From Yponomeuta sedellus (Eukaryota; Arthropoda; Insecta; Lepidoptera; Yponomeutidae): a stretch of DNA of 64,000 bases. Below are positions 1-10,335 of this stretch, piece after piece (position 1 is the first letter of the stretch; every line of letters starts with the position of its first letter). The position numbers and the translations under genes were made by a program. The notes under the pieces are model-generated. The model saw nothing but the letters and a program-made list of their open reading frames with translations. It was not told the DNA's origin and ran no database searches. Location: positions 248,001-312,000 of the forward strand of contig OW203746.1 in the NCBI GenBank assembly GCA_934045075.1. The letters run 5' to 3'.

Positions 1-1317
1 GTTACCGTCGTCGCCGGCCCACGCCCGACGCGGGGGCTGAGGTGGCGCCTCCACTCGACATGTTTGTACAGTTTCTAACGATACTTCTCATAGTCGTCTA
101 AGCAAGAAATATTTTTTAGCATAATAAGATCTAATCGAATTACATTTTAGTGTATCATAAAGTACTCGAGGTTTTCTAAATTACTTACTTTAACTTTGTA
201 TGGTCCTTTGTGCGTTTTATAATTTAAAAACTAAAATATTTAAAGTAATGTCTCATCTGAAACTGAATCCGTGGAATATAATAGTAATTAAACTGGAAGA
301 ATTTTAAATAATGATACAACATTAATAACGGTATAAGTAATGTATTATAAATAGGAGTAAGGTAAAAAGTTATTAACATTGTATGGAAAAATTGTGACAA
401 AATTATAGTCATTTGTAATATTAAGTGTTGTTTCATTGTCCTCCGTGCCACCCCGCCTTCCTCCGCCCGCCCATGTCTGAAGCACCACATCGCCCAGTTT
501 CAAGCTCCAATACCTAGTTCTAAAGAATAGCCAAGCCGAGGTGACGTAGTCAAGTCAAATTAAGGAATCTCAGTGTTCGATATATACAGTCGACAGCACA
601 TGACCCCTTACCCGCGTGCACTTTGTTAAGTTGCGGTTGACTGCGAAATGTGTAGGTTGATGTACTGTCGTATGGAAAGAAACTGGCAACTGGATGAATT
701 TTAGAAAACGTAGTGAACTTGCGTCTTTATTCTATAGACGTAAGTACATACTTAGAGGCTCGTATTTTCCTGGAGACCTAGCCCTAATAGATGATGGCCA
801 TAACGAATATCACTGGGTACGTGTATGTAGTAGTCGGAGCATAACGGAGTAGTCACGGTGGACATGGCTCACCCGGCTCTCACACCAGTGGTTAATACCT
901 GATTCTAAACGATTTGAATATGGCTTTAGACTCGGGGGCTAGGACTTCATTTATGCCCTCAGATTGATGAATAGGTACATTTTTAATTAGTTCCTATGGC
1001 TACACTTTTTTATATTCTTGCTCAAAGTATGCCGACCCTTAAATGAACAGCCCCTCCATTGATGATGACGAGGCCAATTATAAGCACGAGCAACTTCTAT
1101 TTGTGTCCTCTGAACGTATGGGAACAGCGGAAATAAATTCTTTGGTAACTGGTTACCAAAGTGGAAGAAGCGGAAATTTTCATTGCGATCCGGCATGTCG
1201 TTCATACACAAAATCTAAACGACGTTTGTACGAATAGCTGGTTGGGGGCTCCCTTAAGAAGGCTCCTCACAGAGCGTTTCCCACTATTTAACATGAAACA
1301 TCGACGCAAAACTATCT

Positions 1318-1512
1318 TTATTCCTGATCCAAACTAGCATACATTTAAGAGAATCATTAAGAAATGCTATAGGATACCTACCGTGCTGTGGTAACCAAGC
1401 AAGGACATCACAGACATTGAAATACACCCAGACTGAGTCTTTGTACCAATGCACGAACGGCCCCCAGTGGTAATCAAACCTACAACCTCATTGTGAGTAG
1501 GCGGCGAAAAAC
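1318..1512 (-). repeat. tRNA-derived SINE relic (family F)
   Basis: It shares the string 'ATACACCCAGA' and a following 'CCCCCAGTGG' segment with better-preserved copies at 42255-42470 and 58935-59400. The tRNA-like head, read on the minus strand, is degraded around 1465-1505. Confidence 0.5.
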
Positions 1513-1600
1513 CAGTTTCGTCAGTCATATAGAAACGTAGTTTAGCTTAATTTTTTAAACGATATCCCGTATTTGTAAACCGGTCTTATCGCGATTATTC

Positions 1601-1668
1601 AATAGGTAAATATTAATAAATATATGTATTTTGTTTTATTAATATTTACCTATTAATAAAACAAAATA
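1601..1668. repeat. Two mutually exclusive AT-rich hairpins
   Basis: Bases 1601-1620 are the exact reverse complement of 1635-1654. An overlapping pair, about 1627-1644 and 1651-1668, can also fold. The central arm therefore has two possible partners. It is probably the core of a small palindromic transposon remnant. Confidence 0.6.
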
Positions 1669-2759
1669 TAAATGTTTATCACAATATATACTTATTACTG
1701 TACTTGAGGTGCTATCCGTCGTTTGTAAATTAAACCAAACTACGTTTAAATGGGAATCGCTTCTGAGGGGTCTTTGCTTGAATATCTATAATGAGGTCAT
1801 ATATGTCTATAAAACGCATTATTATAGACATATACTTATTATATTATTGTATTTATAGTCACCTTCAGAAGGCCGCTGTAGGTAACTAGGCTACTTTTTT
1901 ACTTTTACGTACCTATGTTAAAAATACAGTTGCTGGGTAAGTATATGATTTTTCACACAATTTTATCTTAAGTTATCTTTTAGTACCTAGTCTTTTCAGA
2001 TGAAGCCAACGTATAGCCACTTTCAAACAAAGGAAAAAGCGTCTACATAATATTCAAGGCTGAATGCGAAGTAGATATCGTTGACTTCCTTCTATCGCTA
2101 AAAAACAATTTTGTCTATGGTTTCTCGTTTAGCAATTTTTTTCTATAATATATCCCAAAATAAATATTTTAGCATATAGAGTACCAAAATAATTACAGCA
2201 TTTTTATATGCAAATATTAATGAACCGAAAAGCAAAGAAAATATTTTTTTGTCAAACGTCTGACAAAGGATGTCAGTGCCGTAGAACGTAACAACAAAAA
2301 GTTATAGGTTCTTTTATGTTATCCGATCTTTACCAATATATTAAAATTCTCGCAAAACTTTTGTAATACAATATATATATTCTTTAAAATTTTGTTGTAA
2401 TACTCTATACATTATTTTTATACAAAATAATGAAATCGAAACATTAGTAGATAGTAGAAGCCGTGAAACAAAACATGAACTCGTACGGTAAGTATGAAAA
2501 TCAAAGTGACAGTCTTGAACAACCTAAATTTGATGGCTTTCGTATATGTACCATCGACAATTTGAATTGTCCGAGAGTTGGCCCGAAAAGATTGTGGATT
2601 GCTTGTAGAAATTGGTGTGGATTGAGATGTCGGATATCGGCAGCGGTGACGAGGGGATTTCTAATCAGAGTACGTATTAATTTAGAGCGCTTTAGTGTCC
2701 AGGAAACTTCCGCCTTCGCTCCGGTTTCCGACGATTCTTCGGACGGGTTCCTCAGCGGC

Positions 2760-3120
2760 ATAAAAGTAAATATTTCATTGTTCCCGTTTCAAAATGGCGA
2801 ATTCGGGTCAGTTATGAGTCTGGAGTCGAGGCTAGCTCAGGGTGGCGGCAGCGCAGCCGGCTGGCGTGTCGGCGGCGCCCCCGGCTGCAGGCCGCCAGCC
2901 GTCCCGAGAGGTTGACGACCTATCGATTTTTTTGTCTGCGGCCTGTCGTCGGGTGCCGGTGGCCTGGGCCGGCGCTCGGGCCGGGCCGCAGCGCCGGCCT
3001 GAAACCTTGTGCCGGCCTGAACCGCAAGGCCCGTTTGTCCCTCGACGCGTAGCAGGCGCGCGCGCGATCAGCTGACGCTGCGATGTCGCCATTGGACCTG
3101 TCACCAGAGCAGGTCAGTAG
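2760..3120 (+). promoter_or_regulatory. CpG-rich block, candidate Pur-alpha promoter / first exon
   Basis: This is the strongest GC- and CpG-rich block upstream of the first coding exon, in otherwise AT-rich DNA. A short ORF begins at ATG 3083 and runs ten codons to a splice-donor-like CAG|GTCAGT at 3113. If that donor joins the acceptor at 10287, the ORF would be out of frame with Pur-alpha. The block would then act as 5' UTR carrying an upstream ORF. The location is inferred from composition and a single donor, with no transcript evidence. Confidence 0.35.
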
Positions 3121-4929
3121 CCGCGGCGTCTGCTACCCGGCCTAGCAAACCCACTACTCAGTAACAATCCCATTGCCTTCTTATCTTTTGCAGTATCATT
3201 GTGTCAGTGAGTGAAGTGAAGTGGTGCTCAGGACCGCAACTGCAATGAAGTGTGATTTCTAGTTAACTCTGGTGGACATGAAGTGAGACATGAAACTCAG
3301 TGCAGTGAACTAGTGTGGTTACAATGCAATAGTGCCCCTTTCATACAGTCCTGGGCTGGCGAGTCACTTAGACAAAGGAATGGTTAATGAAATAAACAAA
3401 ACATCTGATTCAACAAGGATGGAGTGGAACCTGAATGGTAACAACTATAGAGAGCAAACCCAGAATGCCTAAGTCACTAATTGCATTAGGATTTTACCAA
3501 GGTTCTTTGTGTGGGAAAGTTAAAAGTAGTGAAATCAGAATATTACAATTAGACTTCTACGTATTGATTGTCTTTGTACTAATAATCAAAGTAGCTGCAA
3601 TGTGCCATTCTACTGTACCAAATTGTATCTAGGCTATATCAGATGAGCATAGCATCTGTAATTTTATCAGTGATGTTATGAAGTTGCTTAGTTGAAAACA
3701 TACATTATAGGTAAAGGGTATCATAATGAGTATAGATTCTAATATAGACATATGTTCTCACTAATTTGTCAAGTATATATCTTTTAACCAGATTGTCTAA
3801 TGACACTAGTGATTATTTTTACTTATCATAAAGTTTTAAATAACGCTAACGATGTGCAATAATGGATTATAACTTATTTTCTATTAGAAGTATAACCAAG
3901 CCGATATTATCATTTTTTATACTTTTATTTTCAGTTGTTTCAGTACATCTATCCAATAATGTTAACAACTGATCTATTAAGCTGTTAAACACTATGTAGG
4001 TCACCAGTGACTGCACTCTGGCTTAGTATTTTCACCTTGGCACTCAAGGGGTTAAAAGATGCCTTGGTAATGCCAAAAATTGATTTGCTAGATGAAATTT
4101 TGTTTCGTGAGCACTCAGTGCAAAAACATACTGAATTTTGACTGCATATTCTGGCTACTTAGATATTACTGTCTATGAGCAAGAGGGTGGCAACAGAATG
4201 AGATTAAAAATATATGTAATAATAATAACATTTATGCATTCACATACAATTACTCGTCCTGGTCCAAAATTAGGATACTCTATGATATGGTAACTACTGA
4301 AGGACATGAAAAAACATAGACCGAGGTCAATTGTACAAATCTCAAGTTTGGTAGTCCCTTGTGGAAATGAAACCTACAATCAAGTGTAAACTGCTACCTT
4401 GTGTTTTACCTAGATCAGTCTAGCTAGTATTGTCCAACCATAAGAACACAACAGCATATTGCATAATTTTTTAATTTTTTTTGGCATCTCAATATATTTT
4501 GTTAAACTGTTGTGTAACATGTTATAAATAATTAATGATTCTTTGCAAAAAAAGAGGTAAAATTGCAAATTGCCTTAGAAGCTATTGTGTTACTAAAATA
4601 CAATTTCATACATCCTTGAGTGTGAGCCATGTGCTGAGATTATCTATGTGACACTAATAAAGTTGCCTAAATACAAATGAGGACAAAGAGAATGGCATAT
4701 TTGGAGTGAATCTGGCACTAAGATTGGATCTCAGTGTTTGGAGACCTACTTGCAGTGATCAGGGAGGCTGTATCGAGCGGCAGACACAGACAATGCCCGC
4801 GCGCCACAAAAAAATGCCTTTCTAGATTTCGTTTTTTTCATCGTCTGGTTTGCGTCTGAGCTGGGGTCAGTGACCCTCCTTGAACCACTTACATAACGCC
4901 TAATACGTTTCGGCGGGTTTTACAGTCGA

Positions 4930-5275
4930 ATTAGAGTTCGACTAGAGTCGAACCTCGTACCGGCCCCGCGCCAGCGACCGGCGTAGGATGACCTCGGCGC
5001 GCGCAGTGCATGCACAACACCTAGGGCTCCTAGCTCCCAGACGCTGCGCCGCGTCGCCGTGGCCCTACACTGCCGAAGGAAGCGTGTGTGTTCATTGGCG
5101 GAGTCGCTCGGCGTCACGATAAAGATTATCAACACAGTGGGCAACAAACCTGTAGACGGGTCAATGACGGGTCGATGACCTTCAAAACAGTCGCGGGCGG
5201 GCGCCCCCGGCGGCGCCCCCCGCGCGCCCGAGCCGCCCCCGGCCGCGCCCCGCGCACGCCCACGCCTATATTATT
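4930..5275. promoter_or_regulatory. Second CpG-rich block, possible alternative promoter
   Basis: Highly CpG-rich, with a C/G-rich run at about 5190-5262, an ATTGG (inverted CCAAT) motif near 5091 and TATATTATTA at about 5266. A short ORF starts just downstream at 5290. It could be an alternative first exon or promoter of Pur-alpha, or an unrelated GC-rich repeat. No splice junction can be assigned. Confidence 0.3.
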
Positions 5276-5289
5276 AGAATCTGCGAGTG

Positions 5290-5409
5290 ATGGATCTGTC
5301 TCGGCGCCTCGCCTTTATTGAGGCAATTGCTGAAAAACTGAAGCGCATTACTGCGTTCGCCGTAGTATGTAGATGGCATGAAGCCGCGCGGCGTGTCGTC
5401 GGACCATAA
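5290..5409 (+). CDS. Possible 39-residue small ORF
   Basis: ATG 5290 to TAA 5409, starting MDLSRRLAFIEAIAEKLKRI and ending VVGP. The first half alternates charged and aliphatic residues as an amphipathic helix would. It lies directly after a CpG block. I do not recognise it. It may be an upstream ORF in a 5' UTR, an exon piece (a GTATGT donor-like site occurs near its middle), or chance. Confidence 0.18.
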   Translation: MDLSRRLAFIEAIAEKLKRITAFAVVCRWHEAARRVVGP

Positions 5410-6596
5410 ACCATTCTCAGCGTCAGATGTCTAAACATTTTACACCACATTTACGATCTCTCCTCCTCTTGCTTTGTCCAATTATCTTTTTATTATTTTC
5501 TTTTGTTATGCGTTAGTTTCCCCACCCGCCTCGGGGAACACAAGTCTGTCTTATACCTGATCCATTACATGACAAAGTATTTGTTGCGTATCACGACATC
5601 CTGAGAATATTGTGAGACACAACATACCACGATACCTGCGATTGGCAGTCTCAAAGTCTAGAGGCCCGTACGGAGTACGAATTTCCGAGTGAGCTATGTG
5701 AGTGGACCCTCTGTATTGGCATTTTTTGTCGACAACGTAACTCGGCACAGCTGAACCGTGAAATCAATTCGACTGCCGAATCACGCCGAACTTTAACATT
5801 GTTCGTCTATCTATACCGAGTTGAAATGTTCGGTGCTATTAGATCAATTAATTAGTTACTGATTTGTTATTTCTAGTTGCAGAATTGACTGCAAGGCTTA
5901 TTATACAGTTCGAATAGCTCTTGGTGTGTCTGAGTGAGTGACATAATCATTTTAGCTTGAATGCAAAAGATGTCTGGAGCGAAAATCTAGATCTAATTAT
6001 ACGGAAACGTTGTTTGATAAGCGAATATAGAGATAAAAAAAAATCTTGGCCTGCGCAACTGCAGTGAAAAGATTTAATAACATGGTGTTTCCTTCATAGT
6101 TACATGTGTGTCCTGGCTCCCACACTTTGAGATCGCAATCCTAAGATGCACCTCACATCTTAGGCCTTGTCTTTCCATCTCATCTGGTGAGACACAGGCC
6201 AAGTGCGAATCTATCTTAAAAAAGAGCAGAGCGGGTCAGTCCCAAGTGAATTGTCTCGTTGTAAGTAACTGGAGCCTGGGACTGGGCCGGTCGGTGGCGC
6301 GTGGCGCGACACCCGAGCGCCGCGGTCCCACGGGGCTCCTCTCTCGGCCGCCTAGTCCGCCTAGCCCACTTACTGACCAGTGACAAGTGACGGTGGTTAA
6401 TTTGTCGATCATATCCTTCACTCGGAATGAAACGTCAAATGTCGAATGAATTCATATTGGATCCAACGCCGTTTAAATTGTCATATCACCCATTGTTTGC
6501 ATAGAATAAAATACTAATTAGTATCCAGCCCGCTTGTTGTACAATAGTGTCTATTTGGTGCAATAAATAATTTTATTAATAATAATAATCACGTAG

Positions 6597-6960
6597 GAGC
6601 ACTCGTGGCCTAGTGGAACCGAGTGATCGAAATGAATTACTTGGGTTAAGCAACAACAAGCGCGGTCAGATGCTGGATGGGTGACCATTCCGTGACTACC
6701 GCTAGTGGCATTTTTTCCGAACGCTACCGTGCTTTGCGAGGTTAAGCCGTCGACGCTGGCTGTCATGTAATGGCAGTCGTTAAGCCATGTCTGAGGCCTC
6801 ATGGGTGGCTTGATAACTTCGACAGTAAGGCCCACCACTGTCTTACAATCCTCCACCAACTCGGACATGGTCCCCGTGTTGGAGTATGGCCTAACCTTCC
6901 AGCGTTGCAGGAAGAGACATGTACCCCAGCAGTGGGGACATACCAAAGGTTGATATCACA
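6597..6960 (+). mobile_element. 5S rRNA-derived SINE, copy 1
   Basis: The head at about 6640-6690 follows the internal control region of 5S rRNA genes: GGTTAAGCAACAACAAGCGC, then GGTCAG...GCTGGATGGGTGACC. The body continues with a conserved GTCATGTAATGGCAGTCGTT and ends in CCCCAGCAGTGGGGACATAC then GGTTGATATC. Related copies lie near 23279, 24130 (reverse), 38390 (reverse fragment), 46150, 52420 and 63563 (3' end only). It is not a functional 5S gene, because the rest of 5S is missing. Confidence 0.8.
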
Positions 6961-7377
6961 TGTTGAATCGATTCATTCGTAATTTTTCCAGAAAAAAGTA
7001 AAACGTAATTAAAGAATGATACTTCATTCGGATTGGTCATTGCTTGCGATCCGCTTTATGTTAGATAAATAACGAATGAACGAAGAATTAAAGTTCGCTC
7101 GAGTGAGCTTTCGTCCAATAAATCCTCTCCAAAGCTGCGCTTTGGAAAGCCAGCGCGAGATAACTAAATTGTTCGCTAACAGCGCTTATGAGACGCTAAG
7201 AACTTCTGTGCTTTCTTGTTGCATGGCGCTGTAGACATATTGCGCTGCTAACGCGATCGCCCTTGTGCATACAGCCTGGGAAATGAGGTCACCAGCGCGC
7301 CAGTATGGATGGTTAAAATGCAGAGAACGATCGGTCGCTAAAATCTTTTAATATCTTCAAAGATTATATTCTTTATA

Positions 7378-7475
7378 ATGCACTAACCCGTGTTAAGGAC
7401 AATTTTAAAAACCTATTTAGAGGCTAAAAATTCCACCCATGCCGGGACTCGAACCCGAACCCGGGACTCGAAAGA
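7378..7475 (-). mobile_element. SINE family A fragment (tRNA-derived)
   Basis: Begins with the family tail 'CACTAACCCGTG', continues with 'AAAAACCTATTTAGAGGCTA', and reaches a tRNA B-box-like 'GGACTCGAACCCG' that is locally duplicated. Minus orientation. Confidence 0.65.
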
Positions 7476-8865
7476 TCTTCAAAGATCTTAGAGCGTATCT
7501 TTGCTAATACGGGAGAGGTGGATATGCCCGGGCTGAGGCCAAAGTCTCTTAAGCATTAGTAGCCTATTCCATACATCCTATTGGAGACAAAAGACGGCGT
7601 CAGAGAGCATTGTGACAACTGTGACATGATAAATCCAACATAAGAAGAACAAATCGCAAATCTAGTCGCTTTGTCTTATTAATCTAATAACTGCGACGTA
7701 GCGGGACGCGTGAAGGAAGTCTAGACGAGTAGTCGGCCGCCCCACATCCCCGGGCTCCCGCAGTGCGGCCCTGGCGCCCCGCACCTAATTGCGTCCCCGA
7801 ACAATGGCGCTCTGTTCCTATATTACTCGCACCGATTTCTGAACGATTCGCTGAGGATTTGGTGCGCATAATAATGACCCTGGGAGCCCATTCTCACTTC
7901 ATTAATTTGTATACGACTCTAAGGCGTTTGACTTGAATTCTACATAAACAGTCTCATGGTAATTCAATAATACCGAAAACGAGCGAAATTTATTAGCAAA
8001 TTTGTGCATACGATTTTCTCAGAATACATGAAACTGATTTAAAAACCTATGAAACTGATTTTAGATTTTAGTCTACGAATATTTTGCGTTTACACTTTCA
8101 ATTCGCATGGGCGAGAATCAGTTCCCTGATTACCGGTGCCGCGAGTATGAATGCAGATAAGGATAATAGCGGGATGTTTTGTTCTATATCTCTCTAAAAT
8201 AATACCAGGAATTGTATTGTTTCTTCTGTGTCGTAGCGTTTACTCTTCTTTAGCCGTCGCATTCCCAGCCACCTAAGTTGCAGAAAAAGCTTAGAAGAAG
8301 AAAGATCTTATGGTTGTGTATATTGTGGTGGTTGTGGTTGTCGTTAAGGAGTTACTATACTGATATTAAAACCGCGGAATAAATATAAATTCCACTGACA
8401 AAGGACGAATCAAGAATGTTAATGTAGATATTTAATTTAAAAGGTACAACGAATACCTACTATATCATCTGTACCCTGAAGCTCCAAAGAGCAGTTGGCA
8501 TGATCCCTCGGAGATGATTACTACTTAAAGTGCCTTTTCATTGAGGTATCATGTCGCAGCGGACGACTGCAGTGCCGTCTAACCGCATTGATTTCTATGT
8601 AATCCTATGAAAATACAGGCTGACTTTGCAAGCATCTGATGAAGACTACATTAGACAACCTGCAACGAAAGCCTTGCCTTTAAGTATATTTTACAAAACG
8701 GGATTTTGTTCGTGCTTTCATTGTGTTCGTAAATTATTCGGTCTACCGAATCTACATCTCGCGGCGTCGTGAAGCAGCTATTATTAATTGCGGATTTTTT
8801 TTTCCATTCCTTTGTGCAGCACAGTAGCACCGGATCGGCACAACGTCGGCAACATATTCAACAGA

Positions 8866-9045
8866 TCCATTTTAAATTTCTTGTCGCAATACCACTCGCT
8901 TACTGTGAAGGAAAACATAGTTACCTACAGTCTGAGGTGTTTAACTACCTCTGCGCTTGAAGTTGCTAATCCGTCGTAATTAAGCTCATACTCTTTTTCT
9001 CTCTGAGAGAAGGGCTGTGCCCTGCAGTGGGACTTATATAGGCTA
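8866..9045 (+). mobile_element. SINE family G copy
   Basis: Contains 'TACCACTCGCTTACTGTGAA', 'GGAAAACATAGTTACCTACA' and a 3' part 'AGGGCTGTGCCCTGCAGTGG'. The same order of blocks recurs at 43680-43850 and in part at 48054-48230. It is degraded and has no ORF. Confidence 0.55.
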
Positions 9046-9084
9046 CATAAAAAATCCTCTCATGTATTTAGTGTACAAACCGAG

Positions 9085-9245
9085 GGCAGCAGCGCCCCCT
9101 GCAGTACAATTACACCGAACTGCGATCCCCAACCCGCATGCCCAGCGTGGGGATTATGGGCATTACCCCCTATGAAAGCACAACGTGGCGCTCTTTAGGG
9201 GAGGGCTATGTCCAGCAGTGGACTAGTATAGCCCGACGACGACGA
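9085..9245 (+). mobile_element. Interspersed repeat C, 3' part
   Basis: Shares 'CAGCAGCGCCCCCTGCAGTA', 'CCCGCATGCCCAGCGTGGGG' and 'AGGGCTATGTCCAGCAGTGG' with copies at 12897-13140 (reverse), 23347-23744 and 56965-57070 (reverse). It ends in a (GAC)n-like tail at about 9234-9252, typical of a target-primed retroelement. It is either a LINE 3' end or a SINE. Confidence 0.65.
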
Positions 9246-10287
9246 CGACGAAGATTTAGTGTACGCATAAGATTGTCTCTTAATGCCATCTGTCTCGCTA
9301 CACACCCAGTTTGATATGAAGCATCCAGTAAGTAATACGGCTTGTTTTATACATGCATAGCTGTTACCCCTTGGCGAGTGTCGAGTTTCCCGATTGATCG
9401 TGTCTATTTATATCGCCGGTCTTGTTGTAAACTTAGTGACGATAACGATGCAGAGACATGACGTCTTCGGTGCTCTGATGTTCAGATGGTCGCGGTTGAC
9501 TAGAAGGCTTATCTGCTTCAGTGTTGGTTATTAATATTGCAGTTGGAGTAAATATTTATATTTTGGTAACAGCTCCGGGATTGAGATGATGCGAGTGATA
9601 TTTGGTTGGTAGGACTCATCGGATAAAATTAGACTTAAAAATGTATATTTATTTCGTAATCGCACAGTAACAGACGTGCGACGAGAGTGTGAGTGTGATG
9701 AGTACTTGCACAAAAAAGGTCCATAATATAATCGGAGATGCCATGCTGAAAGATAAATAAACGTAGTATTTTTTCTACGTCTATACTGTTCGTAATGGGA
9801 CCTATCGGAAAGTCATTCCAGTTACGTGGTAAAACGCGCCATACAAATCGGACTCAATCTCAACGTCACATCTTGAACGTAATGCCTTATTATAATGCAC
9901 GGAGCGCTTATCAGTATTCGAGTTATCTCCTAAAATAAGATTTTTATGCATTTACACAAAAGTCAATGTAAAAAAAATATTGACTATATAACAAAAATTT
10001 AATGAACGTCAAACTGTTAGTTTCACAATTAATAGATTATGTGGAGAAGACACTAACAAAGAAACTCCCCACCTTGTTTAGGAAACGTTGTAAATTCAAT
10101 GAAAAGTGACTTGATTATTCGCATTTCTTGGGACCCCGAAAAGCCCGAAAGGAATATTGAATGATTTTATTAAAAAAACTTGTGTTTTGCTTTCTCCTGT
10201 CGTCTGAAAGCAATGCCACTTCAATCTATGTTCGACGCAAGTTTCCCCTTTGTTAAATGTTATTACTAACGAATGCGTTTTTTTCAG

Positions 10288-10335
10288 AATATCATGGTCA
10301 AGGAATGGATCCCGGGGGGAACAATTTTGACTCCG
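10288..10335 (+). CDS. Pur-alpha: Pur-alpha coding exon 1
   Basis: The acceptor TTTTTTTCAG ends at 10287 and the donor is G|GTAAGC at 10336. Coding from ATG 10305 reads [10 protein letters not shown], with the first base of a Gly codon at the end. A second ATG at 10294 has A at -3 and G at +4 but is out of frame. It would run about 36 codons into exon 2 and could act as an overlapping upstream ORF. The Pur frame is open back to the acceptor, so the true start may be in an unseen exon. Confidence 0.72.

Larger units (their letters stand above)
1..2462. other. AT-rich intergenic DNA
   Basis: I see no recognisable gene here. The short ORFs have AT-rich, low-complexity codons and no family motif. 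The stretch holds a SINE relic near 1318-1512 and alternative hairpins at 1601-1668. A short inverted repeat near 1790-1845 has TATGTCTATA arms. Confidence 0.6.
3121..10287. other. Upstream region or 5' UTR intron of Pur-alpha
   Basis: About 7 kb with no conserved coding sequence. It holds a second CpG block (4930-5275), a small ORF (5290-5409), a 5S-derived SINE (6597-6960), SINE pieces (about 4255-4400, 7378-7475, 8866-9045) and a repeat C copy (9085-9245). If transcription starts near 2.8-3.1 kb, this is a large 5' UTR intron. If it starts near 5 kb, the first part is intergenic. Confidence 0.4.

Noticed and set aside
2463..2915. 150-codon ORF upstream of Pur-alpha
   Set aside because: No family motif. 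The second half is open mainly because it enters a GC-rich island, where all frames lack stops. Not listed as a gene without transcript support.
3083..3112. Pur-alpha N-terminal coding exon MSPLDLSPEQ
   Set aside because: Joining its GTCAGT donor to the acceptor at 10287 puts Pur-alpha out of frame, so it can only be an upstream ORF if used.
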